From Caproicibacter sp002399225 (GTDB lineage Bacteria; Bacillota; Clostridia; Oscillospirales; Acutalibacteraceae), in contig DAIOKN010000011.1 in the NCBI GenBank assembly GCA_036756705.1, positions 1-60,476 on the forward strand: a stretch of DNA of 60,476 nucleotides. The letters are read 5' to 3'. Of this stretch, positions 1 through 7,401 are shown piece after piece. A program made the translations under genes and the position numbers. A model generated the notes under the pieces. That model was given only the letters and a program-made list of their open reading frames with translations, searched no databases and was not told the DNA's origin. How positions within the stretch are numbered: position 1 is the stretch's first letter; the number at the start of each line of letters is the position of its first letter.

Positions 1-20
1 GACGAAAACTTGAAAAGTTG

Positions 21-846
21 GTCGCTCCCCGTGCGGGAGCGTGGATTGAAATGACGGGGGCCGGTTTTCGGTGATGATTTTTCGCATGTCGCTCCCCGTG
101 CGGGAGCGTGGATTGAAATCTTCTTGCGATTAATCAGCTCTACCCCGGCATCGGTCGCTCCCCGTGCGGGAGCGTGGATTGAAATTTATGCCTAAAATTG
201 GAAAGGATGAGCGGCATGCGTCGCTCCCCGTGCGGGAGCGTGGATTGAAATCGAAAGAACAGCTTAATCTTTTGCCCCCAAACTAGTCGCTCCCCGTGCG
301 GGAGCGTGGATTGAAATATTCTGTTTTTCAAAAGCCTTGACGGTCAGGCAACGTCGCTCCCCGTGCGGGAGCGTGGATTGAAATGGATTTCTCCCTAAAA
401 CCACGGTAGATACAATAGTCGCTCCCCGTGCGGGAGCGTGGATTGAAATATGTCGTTGCACTATGACCGCTTTACCCGAATCATGTCGCTCCCCGTGCGG
501 GAGCGTGGATTGAAATCTACCTGACCAGGATGCAGGGCTACGCGCAGGCACGTCGCTCCCCGTGCGGGAGCGTGGATTGAAATTGGAATGATGGGGGCTA
601 ATCGCCCCCAAACTCCTGTCGCTCCCCGTGCGGGAGCGTGGATTGAAATCTGTACAAGCAAGGTTAAACCGATTATTTTCAATGTCGCTCCCCGTGCGGG
701 AGCGTGGATTGAAATTACCATTTTGAGGCGGTCATTCGCATAGCTTTGAGTCGCTCCCCGTGCGGGAGCGTGGATTGAAATTTTTGCAACAGCAACGAGG
801 CACGGCGCATTTAAGTCGCTCCCCGTGCGGGAGCGTGGATTGAAAT
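21..846 (+). CRISPR. Type I-C-like CRISPR array, trailer end
   Basis: Thirteen identical 32-bp repeats (starting GTCGCTCCCC, ending GTGGATTGAAAT) begin at 21, 88, 154, 220, 286, 353, 418, 485, 552, 618, 684, 750 and 815. Twelve spacers of 33-35 bp lie between them. Bases 1-20 look like the end of a further spacer, so the array continues off the left edge. The repeat carries a GCTCCCCGTGCGGGAGC hairpin and the GTGGATTGAAAT tail typical of subtype I-C 5' handles, so transcription is probably on the + strand with the leader outside the window. The last repeat is not degenerate. No cas gene is present here. Spacer targets are unknown. Confidence 0.98.
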
Positions 847-932
847 CTTTGGATGTTTACGAAGTTTTAGATACTCAACAGTCGCCCCCACTCTTGCCAT
901 TGATGGAGGCTTCCGAAAGAGGAAACTTCAGG

Positions 933-1124
933 GTCGATGTTAAAACAGTATCCGCCACTCTTGGACATTCACAAGTTTTTACAACTTCGAATATTTATGC
1001 CCATACATTCGCCCAAGCGCAGGCAAGGGCATCTGAAGCTGTCGCCGATGCATTGAATTTTGATAAGAAAAAGCAGGCATATTCATTGCCGATTTCCTCC
1101 TGTGATTGTTTATTTTCATTCTAA
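933..1124 (+). pseudogene. Tyrosine integrase, C-terminal remnant (copy 1)
   Basis: The frame encodes the C-terminal end of a phage/ICE tyrosine recombinase, with the motif LGHSQVFTTSNIYAH. This holds the conserved His of LGH and the nucleophile Tyr. The upstream catalytic Arg boxes are missing: the sequence runs straight back into the last CRISPR repeat. The natural end (DKKKQA) has lost its stop and reads on for about a dozen unrelated residues. It is a decayed fragment and cannot be active. Its last 47 bp recur exactly at 5837-5883 beside tRNA-Ser. Confidence 0.85.
1035..1081 (+). repeat. 47-bp exact direct repeat, copy 1 (integrase 3' end)
   Basis: Identical over 47 bp to 5837-5883 and in the same orientation. 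It encodes the last residues (EAVADALNFDKKKQA) of a tyrosine integrase. Flanking sequence differs on both sides. Confidence 0.97.
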
Positions 1125-1126
1125 AT

Positions 1127-1175
1127 GATTAACTTTTCACAGGGCTTATAACAACCTTAAATTAACCATAAATAT
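1127..1175 (-). promoter_or_regulatory. Putative response-regulator box, copy A
   Basis: A 49-bp stretch matching 3695-3743 at 43 of 49 positions without gaps. Three AT-rich hexamers (CTTATA, CTTAAA, CATAAA) recur every 11 bp, one helical turn. This is the layout of OmpR/PhoB-family response-regulator sites. Like copy B, it is followed by a terminator hairpin. No gene now lies where copy A would act on the minus strand, so it may be an orphan left by a deletion. Confidence 0.5.
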
Positions 1176-1192
1176 CAAAGGCGAGCATAAAT

Positions 1193-1237
1193 AAAAAACG
1201 TCAAGGCTGAATACACAAATAGTGCACAGCCTTGACG
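1193..1237 (-). terminator. Rho-independent terminator of the ABC exporter operon
   Basis: An 11-bp perfect stem (CGTCAAGGCTG at 1199-1209 with CAGCCTTGACG at 1227-1237) is followed on the minus strand by TTTTTTATTT. It lies about 90 bp past the permease stop. Confidence 0.85.
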
Positions 1238-1325
1238 AACTAAATATGTAAAATATTTGCATTCCAAAAAATAGTTCTACACGTGAAAGGGGATAGATAA
1301 CCTTTCGTTCGATGTGAAAATCCGA

Positions 1326-2930
1326 CTATTTCACTCGGAATGTTTTGGGCGCGTAGCGGTAGACAAGAATTAGCGCGACGACGATATAAAGGCAGGTGGA
1401 TGCAAGCACGATCAGCGTAAAATAGGACGGAGGGCTTTTGATTTTCATGCAAAAGAAGCACAGAAAATAGACGCCGTAATTGATTCCGCTGTAAAACGGA
1501 TTCTTCATTCCAAGTTCGGTCGTGTACGGCTGAAAGACATAATACAGAAACAGGTGATGAACCGAAAAGAACAACGACAGTAGCAGGATGGAAAGCGCAA
1601 ACGCGACCGTGTCAATGACCGGCCAGTTCGAACCAAAAACAAGAGTCAGGCCGAAGACGGCTGCAAAAATGGCAAAAGCAATAATCAGGTTCAGCCCGGC
1701 CACGCGCCGAAGCCGCACTTTGAAATTGGACAAAACCGCACTCTTCTCTCGATAAAACGAATACCGCAGAAGACTGATATCGCAGTTATAGAACATTGCC
1801 TTGCACACGCGTTCCCCGAGCGAGGAAAAGTACATGATGAAAACAAACACGGGCAGGATAGCGTCCGGCCTTGATACCAGCGACTTGAAGTTCGGCTGAT
1901 AGGCAGAAGCGACAACTGCCGCCGCAAAAAGGATTGCGATGATGACAAGGCGAACAAGAATAGGCCTCACTAAAATACGCCTGTGGCGGCGAAAGAAAAT
2001 GGCGTTCAGATAGGCAAAGCCCGTTTTGCTTTCAAGCTTGTGCGTATCAAGATCAGCATGTTTAAATTCCTTTTCCCGAACCGCAACGTCTGAAAATTTG
2101 GCCTCGGTAACCACTTTATTGACATCGATTGAATAATCGGAAGCCTTCAGGCTTTCCATTGCCAGTTCATGATATTTTCCGTATTTCAGGATTCCCGCCA
2201 GACTGCAGCCCAGCAGGAGAAGGAGCAGCAGCAGAAAGGCCGGGTGGAAAAGCAGACCGCTGAGCATAAGAGGCCGGTGCAGTAGAACCGGGAGATACGC
2301 GGCAAGCAGACAGAAAATGAGAGTGCAAACGACATACACAGATTTCTTGCTGAGCATAACACCGGTCCCGAAGTAGACAAACAGGAAGAACATTTCAGCA
2401 GTCAGACTGAAGGCCAACAGCATGATGGCAAGCACACCCCCCTGCGCAAGAGTGCCGCCCATAAAAATAGTCGCAATCAACACCGAGGGCAGAAAAGTAA
2501 TAAAGTCCACCAGTTCATTTAGTAAAAGAGTTGAGACGATGTAATTGCGCGCATTCATATGCATGAGGCGGATGCAGATATATTTATTCCGGTCGGTCTC
2601 AAAAGCAAAAGACGTGATGAATGATCCTATGACATTTAGAAAGAAAAACACATTGAGATACGCCGCATACCGCAGATCAGTGTTTTTCTCCATGAGCATA
2701 ACCGTCAAAACTGAGAGAAGGCCGATAAAAAGGGCTTTGCCCAAAAACCTAAAAATGGCTCTGAAAACGGCAGCAACAATGGAAGCATTCCGTTTCAGGG
2801 AAATATCCGCATAAATGCGGGAAGGAACAAGCCGGCCGATCAGCGGAATACGTTTGAAATAGTAGAGAAACACATTCGCATTGATCGACGCCCTGACATT
2901 AAAAATGGTTTTCAGTGTATTTTGCATCAT
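1326..2930 (-). CDS. ABC-2 type exporter, large membrane subunit
   Basis: A 534-residue membrane protein with many hydrophobic segments, in two clusters (about residues 60-260 and 325-530) separated by a charged stretch near 265-320. I do not recognise a named family. Together with its partner ATPase it looks like an ABC-2 type exporter permease, of the sort used for peptide, antibiotic or lipid export or self-protection. Its start overlaps the stop of the ATPase gene by 4 bp (ATGA type), so the two are translationally coupled. The substrate is unknown. The gene looks intact, unlike the adjacent two-component genes. Confidence 0.8.
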   Translation of the reverse strand: MMQNTLKTIFNVRASINANVFLYYFKRIPLIGRLVPSRIYADISLKRNASIVAAVFRAIFRFLGKALFIGLLSVLTVMLMEKNTDLRYAAYLNVFFFLNVIGSFITSFAFETDRNKYICIRLMHMNARNYIVSTLLLNELVDFITFLPSVLIATIFMGGTLAQGGVLAIMLLAFSLTAEMFFLFVYFGTGVMLSKKSVYVVCTLIFCLLAAYLPVLLHRPLMLSGLLFHPAFLLLLLLLLGCSLAGILKYGKYHELAMESLKASDYSIDVNKVVTEAKFSDVAVREKEFKHADLDTHKLESKTGFAYLNAIFFRRHRRILVRPILVRLVIIAILFAAAVVASAYQPNFKSLVSRPDAILPVFVFIMYFSSLGERVCKAMFYNCDISLLRYSFYREKSAVLSNFKVRLRRVAGLNLIIAFAIFAAVFGLTLVFGSNWPVIDTVAFALSILLLSLFFSVHHLFLYYVFQPYTTELGMKNPFYSGINYGVYFLCFFCMKIKSPPSYFTLIVLASTCLYIVVALILVYRYAPKTFRVK

Positions 2931-3634
2931 ACTTCATTCTCATCTTTCAGCAGACTGATGATCTTTTCTTCAAACTGCGGATCACCGATAATGGAATGGT
3001 CGACCTGCTCAAGTTTTCCGTCGTTCAGCAGCACAATCTCGTCGCACAGATCGGTGGCAAGCTGCAGAATATGAGTTGAAAAAAGGATAATATGATCCTG
3101 CCGCATTTCACGCAGCAGCTTTTTGATTTCAAGCGCCACCACGACGTCAAGTGACGTAAGTGGTTCGTCCAGCAGAATCACCGGCGGCTTGGAAATAATG
3201 AAGCAGAGCATCTGGATTTTGTTCTTCATGCCGTGTGAATAGCCCTTGATGAGGCGATGCCGGTCGTCCTGGCTGATCTGCACAAGGTCAAAATAGTCGT
3301 CGGCCTCCTTGCCCGCCGGGGCATGATCTTTGTTAACATCAATGAAGAACTTGATGAATTCATATCCGGTCAGGAACTCCGGCAGAATCGGCGTTGAAAA
3401 AACATAGCCGACCTTCTCAGGGTCAAGCGGCTGTTTTTGCTCCCCGCTCAGAAGGCTGGATTCGCCCGCGTCTGCTTTCATCTCGCCGCTCAGGCAGTTA
3501 AAGAGGGTTGTCTTCCCCGCTCCGTTGCGCCCGAGCAGGCCATAGATTTTCCCTTGCTCAAATGTGAAATTGACGCCTTTGAGTACCTCTTTGTCGTCGA
3601 AATTTTTTTTAATGTTTCTTAGTTCCAATTGCAT
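2927..3634 (-). CDS. ABC transporter ATP-binding protein
   Basis: A 235-residue nucleotide-binding subunit with Walker A GRNGAGKT (about residues 35-42), Walker B VILLDEP (about 153-159) and the switch His in STHIL. The signature motif is YSHGMKNK rather than LSGGQ, as is common in ABC-2 type and antibiotic-resistance exporters. It is the first gene of a two-gene operon with the permease at 1326-2930. A response-regulator-like box lies just upstream (3695-3743), suggesting former control by the degraded two-component system at 3786-4459. Confidence 0.93.
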   Translation of the reverse strand: MQLELRNIKKNFDDKEVLKGVNFTFEQGKIYGLLGRNGAGKTTLFNCLSGEMKADAGESSLLSGEQKQPLDPEKVGYVFSTPILPEFLTGYEFIKFFIDVNKDHAPAGKEADDYFDLVQISQDDRHRLIKGYSHGMKNKIQMLCFIISKPPVILLDEPLTSLDVVVALEIKKLLREMRQDHIILFSTHILQLATDLCDEIVLLNDGKLEQVDHSIIGDPQFEEKIISLLKDENEV

Positions 3635-3694
3635 AAAGCTGCTCCTTAAAATCTAATAGAATCCCATTTTGTAATATTCATTAAAATTATATAT

Positions 3695-3743
3695 GATCAA
3701 CTTTTCACAAATCTTATATCAATCTTAAATTAACCATAAATAT
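3695..3743 (-). promoter_or_regulatory. Putative response-regulator box, copy B
   Basis: It lies 60 bp upstream of the ABC ATPase start. On the minus strand, TTATGG, TTAAGA and ATAAGA recur at 11-bp steps. It matches copy A at 1127-1175 (43/49). The position fits an OmpR-family activator site for the exporter operon, but no footprint evidence exists here. Confidence 0.55.
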
Positions 3744-3744
3744 T

Positions 3745-3780
3745 AAACGTGATCACAAAAATATTTATGGTCACGTTTTT
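3745..3780. terminator. Terminator after the two-component remnant
   Basis: The stem AAACGTGA(T)C at 3745-3753 pairs with G(G)TCACGTTT at 3770-3778, with one mismatch. On the + strand it is followed by a T-run. It sits between the kinase remnant and the exporter operon. Confidence 0.6.
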
Positions 3781-3785
3781 GTTTA

Positions 3786-4459
3786 TTATGTTTTGAATTG
3801 AATGATAAATTTGCTTCCTGCATCAATATCGCTGATCAGGTTAATAACTCCGCCATGTTTTTCTATGATAGCTTTCGTTATGGCAAGGCCAAGACCGGTC
3901 CCCTCGCTTTTTGAATTTCTTGAATCGTCTACCCGGACAAAAGATTGGAAAATATTCTCTGCCAATTCCTTTGGGATGCCTGCTAATAGGCCAAACTCCT
4001 TTGCGTTAAGATCAACTGGTACTCCAGAAATTTGTCCTTATCCAAAGCAATGTCACCTATTACCAATATATTGCTTTCTTCTTTTTGAGCAGAATACTTA
4101 AAATATCTCCGCAATTGCGCTTTAATTCTGGCTGCCACCTCAACAGGGTTAAAAGGCTTTCCAATATAATCATCCGCACCGAACCCAAGTCCAAGCACTT
4201 TATCGACATCTTCATCTTTGGCTGTTATAAATATTACCGGAATGGTACTTTTTGCCCGCGTATCTCTTTTAGAACTCTATACCCATCAACGATTGGCATC
4301 ATAACGTCCAATAGCGCAAGATCGATTTTTTCGGTATTTATAATCTTAGATTGCTTCAACTCCGTTTTCAGCCTGAAAGACGTGATGACCATCTTTAGCA
4401 ATATGCATCTCTAAAAGTTCCAGTATATCTGTCTCATCCTCTGCAACCAATATATTCAA
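3786..4459 (-). pseudogene. Collapsed response regulator-histidine kinase pair
   Basis: Reading leftward from a TTG start at 4459 (GGGGGTG ribosome site), the sequence encodes a receiver domain: NILVAEDE, LALLDVMMP, FITAKDED and a GADDYIGKPF end. It needs at least two frame changes to stay readable. A linker is followed abruptly by the last 65 or so residues of a histidine kinase ATPase domain (GTGLGLAITKAIIEKHGG, the G-box) and a normal stop at 3786. The regulator's DNA-binding domain and most of the kinase are missing. It is one dead gene made by frameshifts plus an internal deletion. In the minus-strand order it would have preceded and controlled the exporter at 1326-3634. Confidence 0.85.
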
Positions 4460-4736
4460 TCTTAACACCCCCAACTTGTTAAATTATAGATTCACGACTT
4501 TACGTCAATTGATTACCTTTCATGTCATTATAAATTGAAATCCATATAAAAGCAAATATCAACCGCTTCACCTGGGGTACTGCCTTTTGGCTTACGCCTT
4601 ACAAGAATGATTTCAATTTATTGTATTTTACAGAAGTGAATGCGCAGAGTGCAAAAGGCAGCAAGTCACGAATACAAAAACAATAAAATGGATAACCAAC
4701 AAAAGGAATATATCAAAAAAATCATCTCATTTCAGA
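4460..4736. other. Gene-free AT-rich stretch
   Basis: It lies between the dead regulator start and the XRE cassette. Apart from the ribosome site of the dead gene I see no reading frame, repeat or RNA fold worth naming. Confidence 0.5.
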
Positions 4737-4774
4737 TAGTATAGTTGACTTTACATGTAAAGTCAACTATACTA
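4737..4774. promoter_or_regulatory. 38-bp perfect palindrome holding a symmetric promoter
   Basis: The half TAGTATAGTTGACTTTACA is followed by its exact reverse complement, centred at 4755/4756. It contains -35 TTGACT (4744-4749) and -10 TATACT (4768-4773) at 18-bp spacing on the + strand. By symmetry the same elements sit on the minus strand. It is 20 bp upstream of the XRE gene, so it is probably both promoter and autorepression operator. Confidence 0.8.
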
Positions 4775-4793
4775 GTATTGAAGGGAGAGAATC

Positions 4794-5000
4794 ATGGAAA
4801 CTTTATCTAATACAGTAAGAGAGTTACGAGTACAAAAAGATATCTCTCAGGGGAAATTTGCAGAGCTAGTAGGTGTTACTAGACAAACAATCATTTCTTT
4901 GGAAAAAGGCAGCTATGTACCCTCACTACTTTTGGCTATGCGGATATCTGAAGTACTTGAAGCACCTATTGAACAAATATTTAAAAAGGAGAACATATAA
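4794..5000 (+). CDS. XRE-family (HTH_3) regulator
   Basis: A 68-residue single-domain Cro/CI-type repressor. The helix-turn-helix spans about residues 8-60 (GKFAELVGVTRQTIISLEKG). It follows a GGGAG ribosome site. It shares a TAATG junction with the membrane-protein gene after it, so the two form a coupled cassette. The upstream perfect palindrome is the obvious operator. Such pairs are common on Firmicutes mobile elements. What it regulates besides itself is unknown. Confidence 0.93.
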   Translation: METLSNTVRELRVQKDISQGKFAELVGVTRQTIISLEKGSYVPSLLLAMRISEVLEAPIEQIFKKENI

Positions 5001-5464
5001 TGAAAAAAACTATATTTATAAGTATTAGTAACACAATATTATTTCTATTATTTGGCCTAACTCTTTTATTTCCTTTTTCTGAAATTCACCAGATTGGAAC
5101 CGCAGGATTTAGCGGAACTATTACAATCTATCCAATGCTATTAGCTATATACCTCATTATCTATCCCGTTGTCTATTTTACTATTGGGAAAAAGCTTAAA
5201 TGGAGCATAAAAGATAATTCTGAACTGAAATTTTCGGACGAACGAGAAAAAGTCATTGTGTCCGAAGCAGCGAAAACGTCATATAAAATATTGGTTGGTG
5301 GCTTAATTGCCATCATAGCAATAATTGGCGGAGTTAAGTTTTTTTCACTATTTACACATGAAACTATTAGTATATATTTTGTAAGCGTGCTATTAATAAC
5401 AATATTGCTTGTTTTATCCACAGTTATATATTGTATTAAATGGTGTTTGGAATACCGAAAATAG
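5000..5464 (+). CDS. Small integral membrane protein of XRE cassette (DUF2178-like)
   Basis: A 154-residue protein with about four hydrophobic segments (near residues 8-28, 43-62, 95-113 and 122-145) and a charged middle (near 66-92). It resembles the DUF2178-type proteins that often follow small XRE regulators, but the family call is from memory and only moderate. It overlaps the XRE stop by 1 bp. The function is unknown. Its base composition is much more AT-rich than the genes from 6 kb onward, consistent with acquired DNA. Confidence 0.8.
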   Translation: MKKTIFISISNTILFLLFGLTLLFPFSEIHQIGTAGFSGTITIYPMLLAIYLIIYPVVYFTIGKKLKWSIKDNSELKFSDEREKVIVSEAAKTSYKILVGGLIAIIAIIGGVKFFSLFTHETISIYFVSVLLITILLVLSTVIYCIKWCLEYRK

Positions 5465-5481
5465 AATAACATTGGAATTTA

Positions 5482-5682
5482 TTGCGCAATGCAAAATCTA
5501 GGTGTACTATGCTGCTTAAGGTCATATGTACCTTAACAATATCTGCGGATACGATCTTTTATCCTGAAATTCAACATACAGACAAGAAAAAAGAACACCT
5601 CATGCACATGATCCAGTTGTGTGACGAACGGGATTTGCAGATTGCGGCAGCAACCATCAAGGCATTACTGGATACAAAGTAG
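5482..5682 (+). pseudogene. Fragment of a mobile-element regulator
   Basis: The last 28 or so residues (DERDLQIAAATIKALLDTK end) look like the C-terminus of an XRE-type element protein. The first half of the frame has no such look and no good ribosome site. It is probably a 3' remnant. It is followed directly by a terminator. Low certainty. Confidence 0.4.
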
Positions 5683-5688
5683 TCAGGG

Positions 5689-5722
5689 AGCCATCCTCTT
5701 TTTCGGAGGATGGCTTTCATAT
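5689..5722 (+). terminator. Rho-independent terminator
   Basis: A 10-bp stem, AGCCATCCTC (5689-5698) with GAGGATGGCT (5706-5715), then TTCATATT. It lies 7 bp past the fragment at 5482-5682. Confidence 0.75.
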
Positions 5723-5824
5723 TAAGACGGGCCAAACGATGCGGCACAGTATCACCCCATTTCACGGCTACCGGCCGTCAAATACCGGAACCGTCATCCG
5801 CTATGAAAGTGGAGCATAAACCGG

Positions 5825-5884
5825 ATGAAATTGTCAGAAGCTGTCGCCGATGCATTGAATTTTGATAAGAAAAAGCAGGCATAA
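5825..5884 (+). pseudogene. Tyrosine integrase, last codons (copy 2)
   Basis: The last 15 codons of an integrase (EAVADALNFDKKKQA, then TAA) stand alone, joined to unrelated sequence upstream. They are followed by a terminator and the 3' end of tRNA-Ser, the usual arrangement for an integrative element at a tRNA attachment site. Nothing else of the gene remains at this copy. Confidence 0.8.
5837..5883 (+). repeat. 47-bp exact direct repeat, copy 2
   Basis: Identical to 1035-1081 and in the same orientation. The two copies bracket about 4.8 kb holding the exporter and the XRE cassette. Confidence 0.97.
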
Positions 5885-5924
5885 GAACCAAATAAGAACC
5901 AAAACACGAGTCTCAGAAAAAATA

Positions 5925-5968
5925 AAAATCCCGGAAGCCGCATCAACGCTGGCTTCCGGGATTTTATA
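5925..5968. terminator. Bidirectional terminator between integrase remnant and tRNA-Ser
   Basis: A perfect 15-bp stem (AAAATCCCGGAAGCC at 5925-5939 with its complement at 5951-5965). T-runs on either side serve both the rightward integrase remnant and the leftward tRNA. Confidence 0.85.
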
Positions 5969-5971
5969 CTA

Positions 5972-6058
5972 TGGCGGAGAGGACGTGACTCGAACACGCA
6001 ACACCTTGCGGTGCACCACATTTCCAATGTGGCTCCTTACCAATTAGAATACCTCTCC
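5972..6058 (-). tRNA. tRNA-Ser(GGA)
   Basis: Folds as a class II tRNA: acceptor GGAGAGG/CCTCTCC with discriminator G and encoded CCA; D stem TTCT/AGGA; anticodon stem CCACA/TGTGG with loop TTGGAAA (anticodon GGA). It has a long variable arm (CACC GCAA GGTG) and the T arm GCGTG TTCGAGT CACGT. The 87-nt length includes CCA. Its 3' end faces the integrase remnant, so it is the likely attachment site of the lost element. Confidence 0.95.
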
Positions 6059-6169
6059 AACTGGCACAACGGCTGACTTTATTTCAGCCGACTTCTTTAT
6101 TATATCGAACCTTTTTTAAAAAATCAAGCCTTTTCTTGAAAAAACAGGATTTTCAGCACGGTCAACTTC

Positions 6170-6739
6170 TCAGCTTTTTAGGTTCAGCCTCTTTAGGGCC
6201 GGCAGGGTAATCCGCAGCAGCGTTGAGGTAGCCATTCCGGCGATCACGCCGGATACCAGCAGGACCGGGAAATATGACCACATAACCAAGTTGGTATACA
6301 ACAAAGAAGCTGCGGCAATCTGCCCGGTATTATGAAAAATCGCTCCTACGATGCTAATCATCAGGTAAGAGATTCTATTCTGGAAAATTGCCATGCACAG
6401 AAGCATCATAACAAGGGACAAGAGCCCGCCGCACAGGCTCAGAAACGCAGCGACCGCACCTTGGGTCAGAAAAACGAAAAAGGATTTGAGAACAGCCAGA
6501 GTAAACGCGTCTCTCTTTTTTAAAAAAAACAGCGAATACATGACAACGATGTTTGACAGACCCAGTTTAATTCCCGGCGCCGGCATGGGAATCGGGAGCT
6601 GATATTCCACAACCGTCAGGACCAATGCAACCGCAAACAGCAGCGCAGTGACAACCATCCGCCGGATCGCGGCGGAATCCATCCAATGATTTGCTTTTCG
6701 TTCCCGGCCGGATGGCCGTTTTTTCTGATGCATAATCAT
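6170..6739 (-). CDS. Gx transporter family / heptaprenyl diphosphate synthase component I-like
   Basis: A 189-residue, strongly hydrophobic protein with five or six membrane segments and the PGIKLGLSNIVVMYSLF region typical of the Hpre_diP_synt_I (Gx transporter) family. Despite the old synthase name, the fold is that of an ECF-type substrate-binding membrane component. It follows the NusG_II gene by 7 bp, a pairing often seen near redox, quinone or FMN-associated genes in Clostridia. The substrate is not known from this sequence. Confidence 0.85.
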   Translation of the reverse strand: MIMHQKKRPSGRERKANHWMDSAAIRRMVVTALLFAVALVLTVVEYQLPIPMPAPGIKLGLSNIVVMYSLFFLKKRDAFTLAVLKSFFVFLTQGAVAAFLSLCGGLLSLVMMLLCMAIFQNRISYLMISIVGAIFHNTGQIAAASLLYTNLVMWSYFPVLLVSGVIAGMATSTLLRITLPALKRLNLKS

Positions 6740-6746
6740 ACATTCC

Positions 6747-7136
6747 CTAACCGATCACAAGATCCGAATCACTGGCGTTTTTCCCGTTTTTCGGCACGAT
6801 CTTCAGGACAATTTTATTGGGCAGACAGGCCGCGCTTTGGCCAACGGTCTTCAGCCTGCCGGCTTTGATGCAGATTTTATTCGAGCAGTTGGATTTTTCA
6901 AAGCAAATGCTTCCATCGCTGAATTGATGAAACACCACGTTCTTATTCTGTGGGATCGAAAACCTGCGGTCAACGCCTTTTGTTAAGTCAATGGTTTCCA
7001 CCAGTTCCGATTTGTAATAAATCTGCGCAACTGCAGCTTCCGATTTATATTCTTTTTGATAAAACATCCAGCCCAGAAAGCTGCAGGCGAGAATGATCAA
7101 AAGGATGATAAAGTCCGTTTTTTTAATAAACTTCAT
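6747..7136 (-). CDS. NusG domain II-containing protein
   Basis: About 129 residues: one N-terminal membrane helix (residues 6-24), then a soluble domain of the NusG_II family. A conserved Cys-rich middle has C..NCSNKIC, followed by ACLPNKIV. The Cys motif and extracytoplasmic topology suggest a redox or cofactor role, but the function is unproven. The start is set at the ATG at 7136: GGAG lies 6 bp upstream of it, whereas the ATG at 7142 abuts the GGAG. It forms an operon with the Gx transporter. Confidence 0.85.
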   Translation of the reverse strand: MKFIKKTDFIILLIILACSFLGWMFYQKEYKSEAAVAQIYYKSELVETIDLTKGVDRRFSIPQNKNVVFHQFSDGSICFEKSNCSNKICIKAGRLKTVGQSAACLPNKIVLKIVPKNGKNASDSDLVIG

Positions 7137-7283
7137 AAGCATCTCCGAACAAAATTTTCATCAGACTGCTTTCGGCCAAAAGGCCACCGAAAAAAGGAAC
7201 TGCTCCGAGTCTCTGAAATATCAAGCAAAAAGATATTATAAGAGATACCAGATAGAAAGTCAAGGCCACCTTTTTGTAGAGCA

Positions 7284-7339
7284 AAGCGGCACGCCGCTTC
7301 CAAAATATGTATTGACATTTCAGAAGCACTCTTTATAAT
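7284..7339 (+). promoter_or_regulatory. Promoter of GntR gene with upstream dyad
   Basis: TTGACA (7312-7317) and TATAAT (7334-7339) at 16-bp spacing, 63 bp before the GntR start. A 16-bp dyad AAGCGGC-AC-GCCGCTT (7284-7299) lies just upstream of the -35 and could be an operator. Confidence 0.75.
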
Positions 7340-7401
7340 TTACTTAAGAAGAAACATAAATTCATCGGACTTTCTAACCAAACAAGCAGGGGGATTTTGC
7401 C

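Noticed and set aside
140..721. Minus-strand open frames full of QSTLPHGER, SIHAPARGAT or NPRSRTGSD repeats
   Set aside because: These are translations of the CRISPR repeat in three frames, a well-known annotation artefact.
7123..7329. 68-residue minus-strand frame overlapping the NusG_II start
   Set aside because: It crosses the GntR promoter, has no clear ribosome site and resembles no family.
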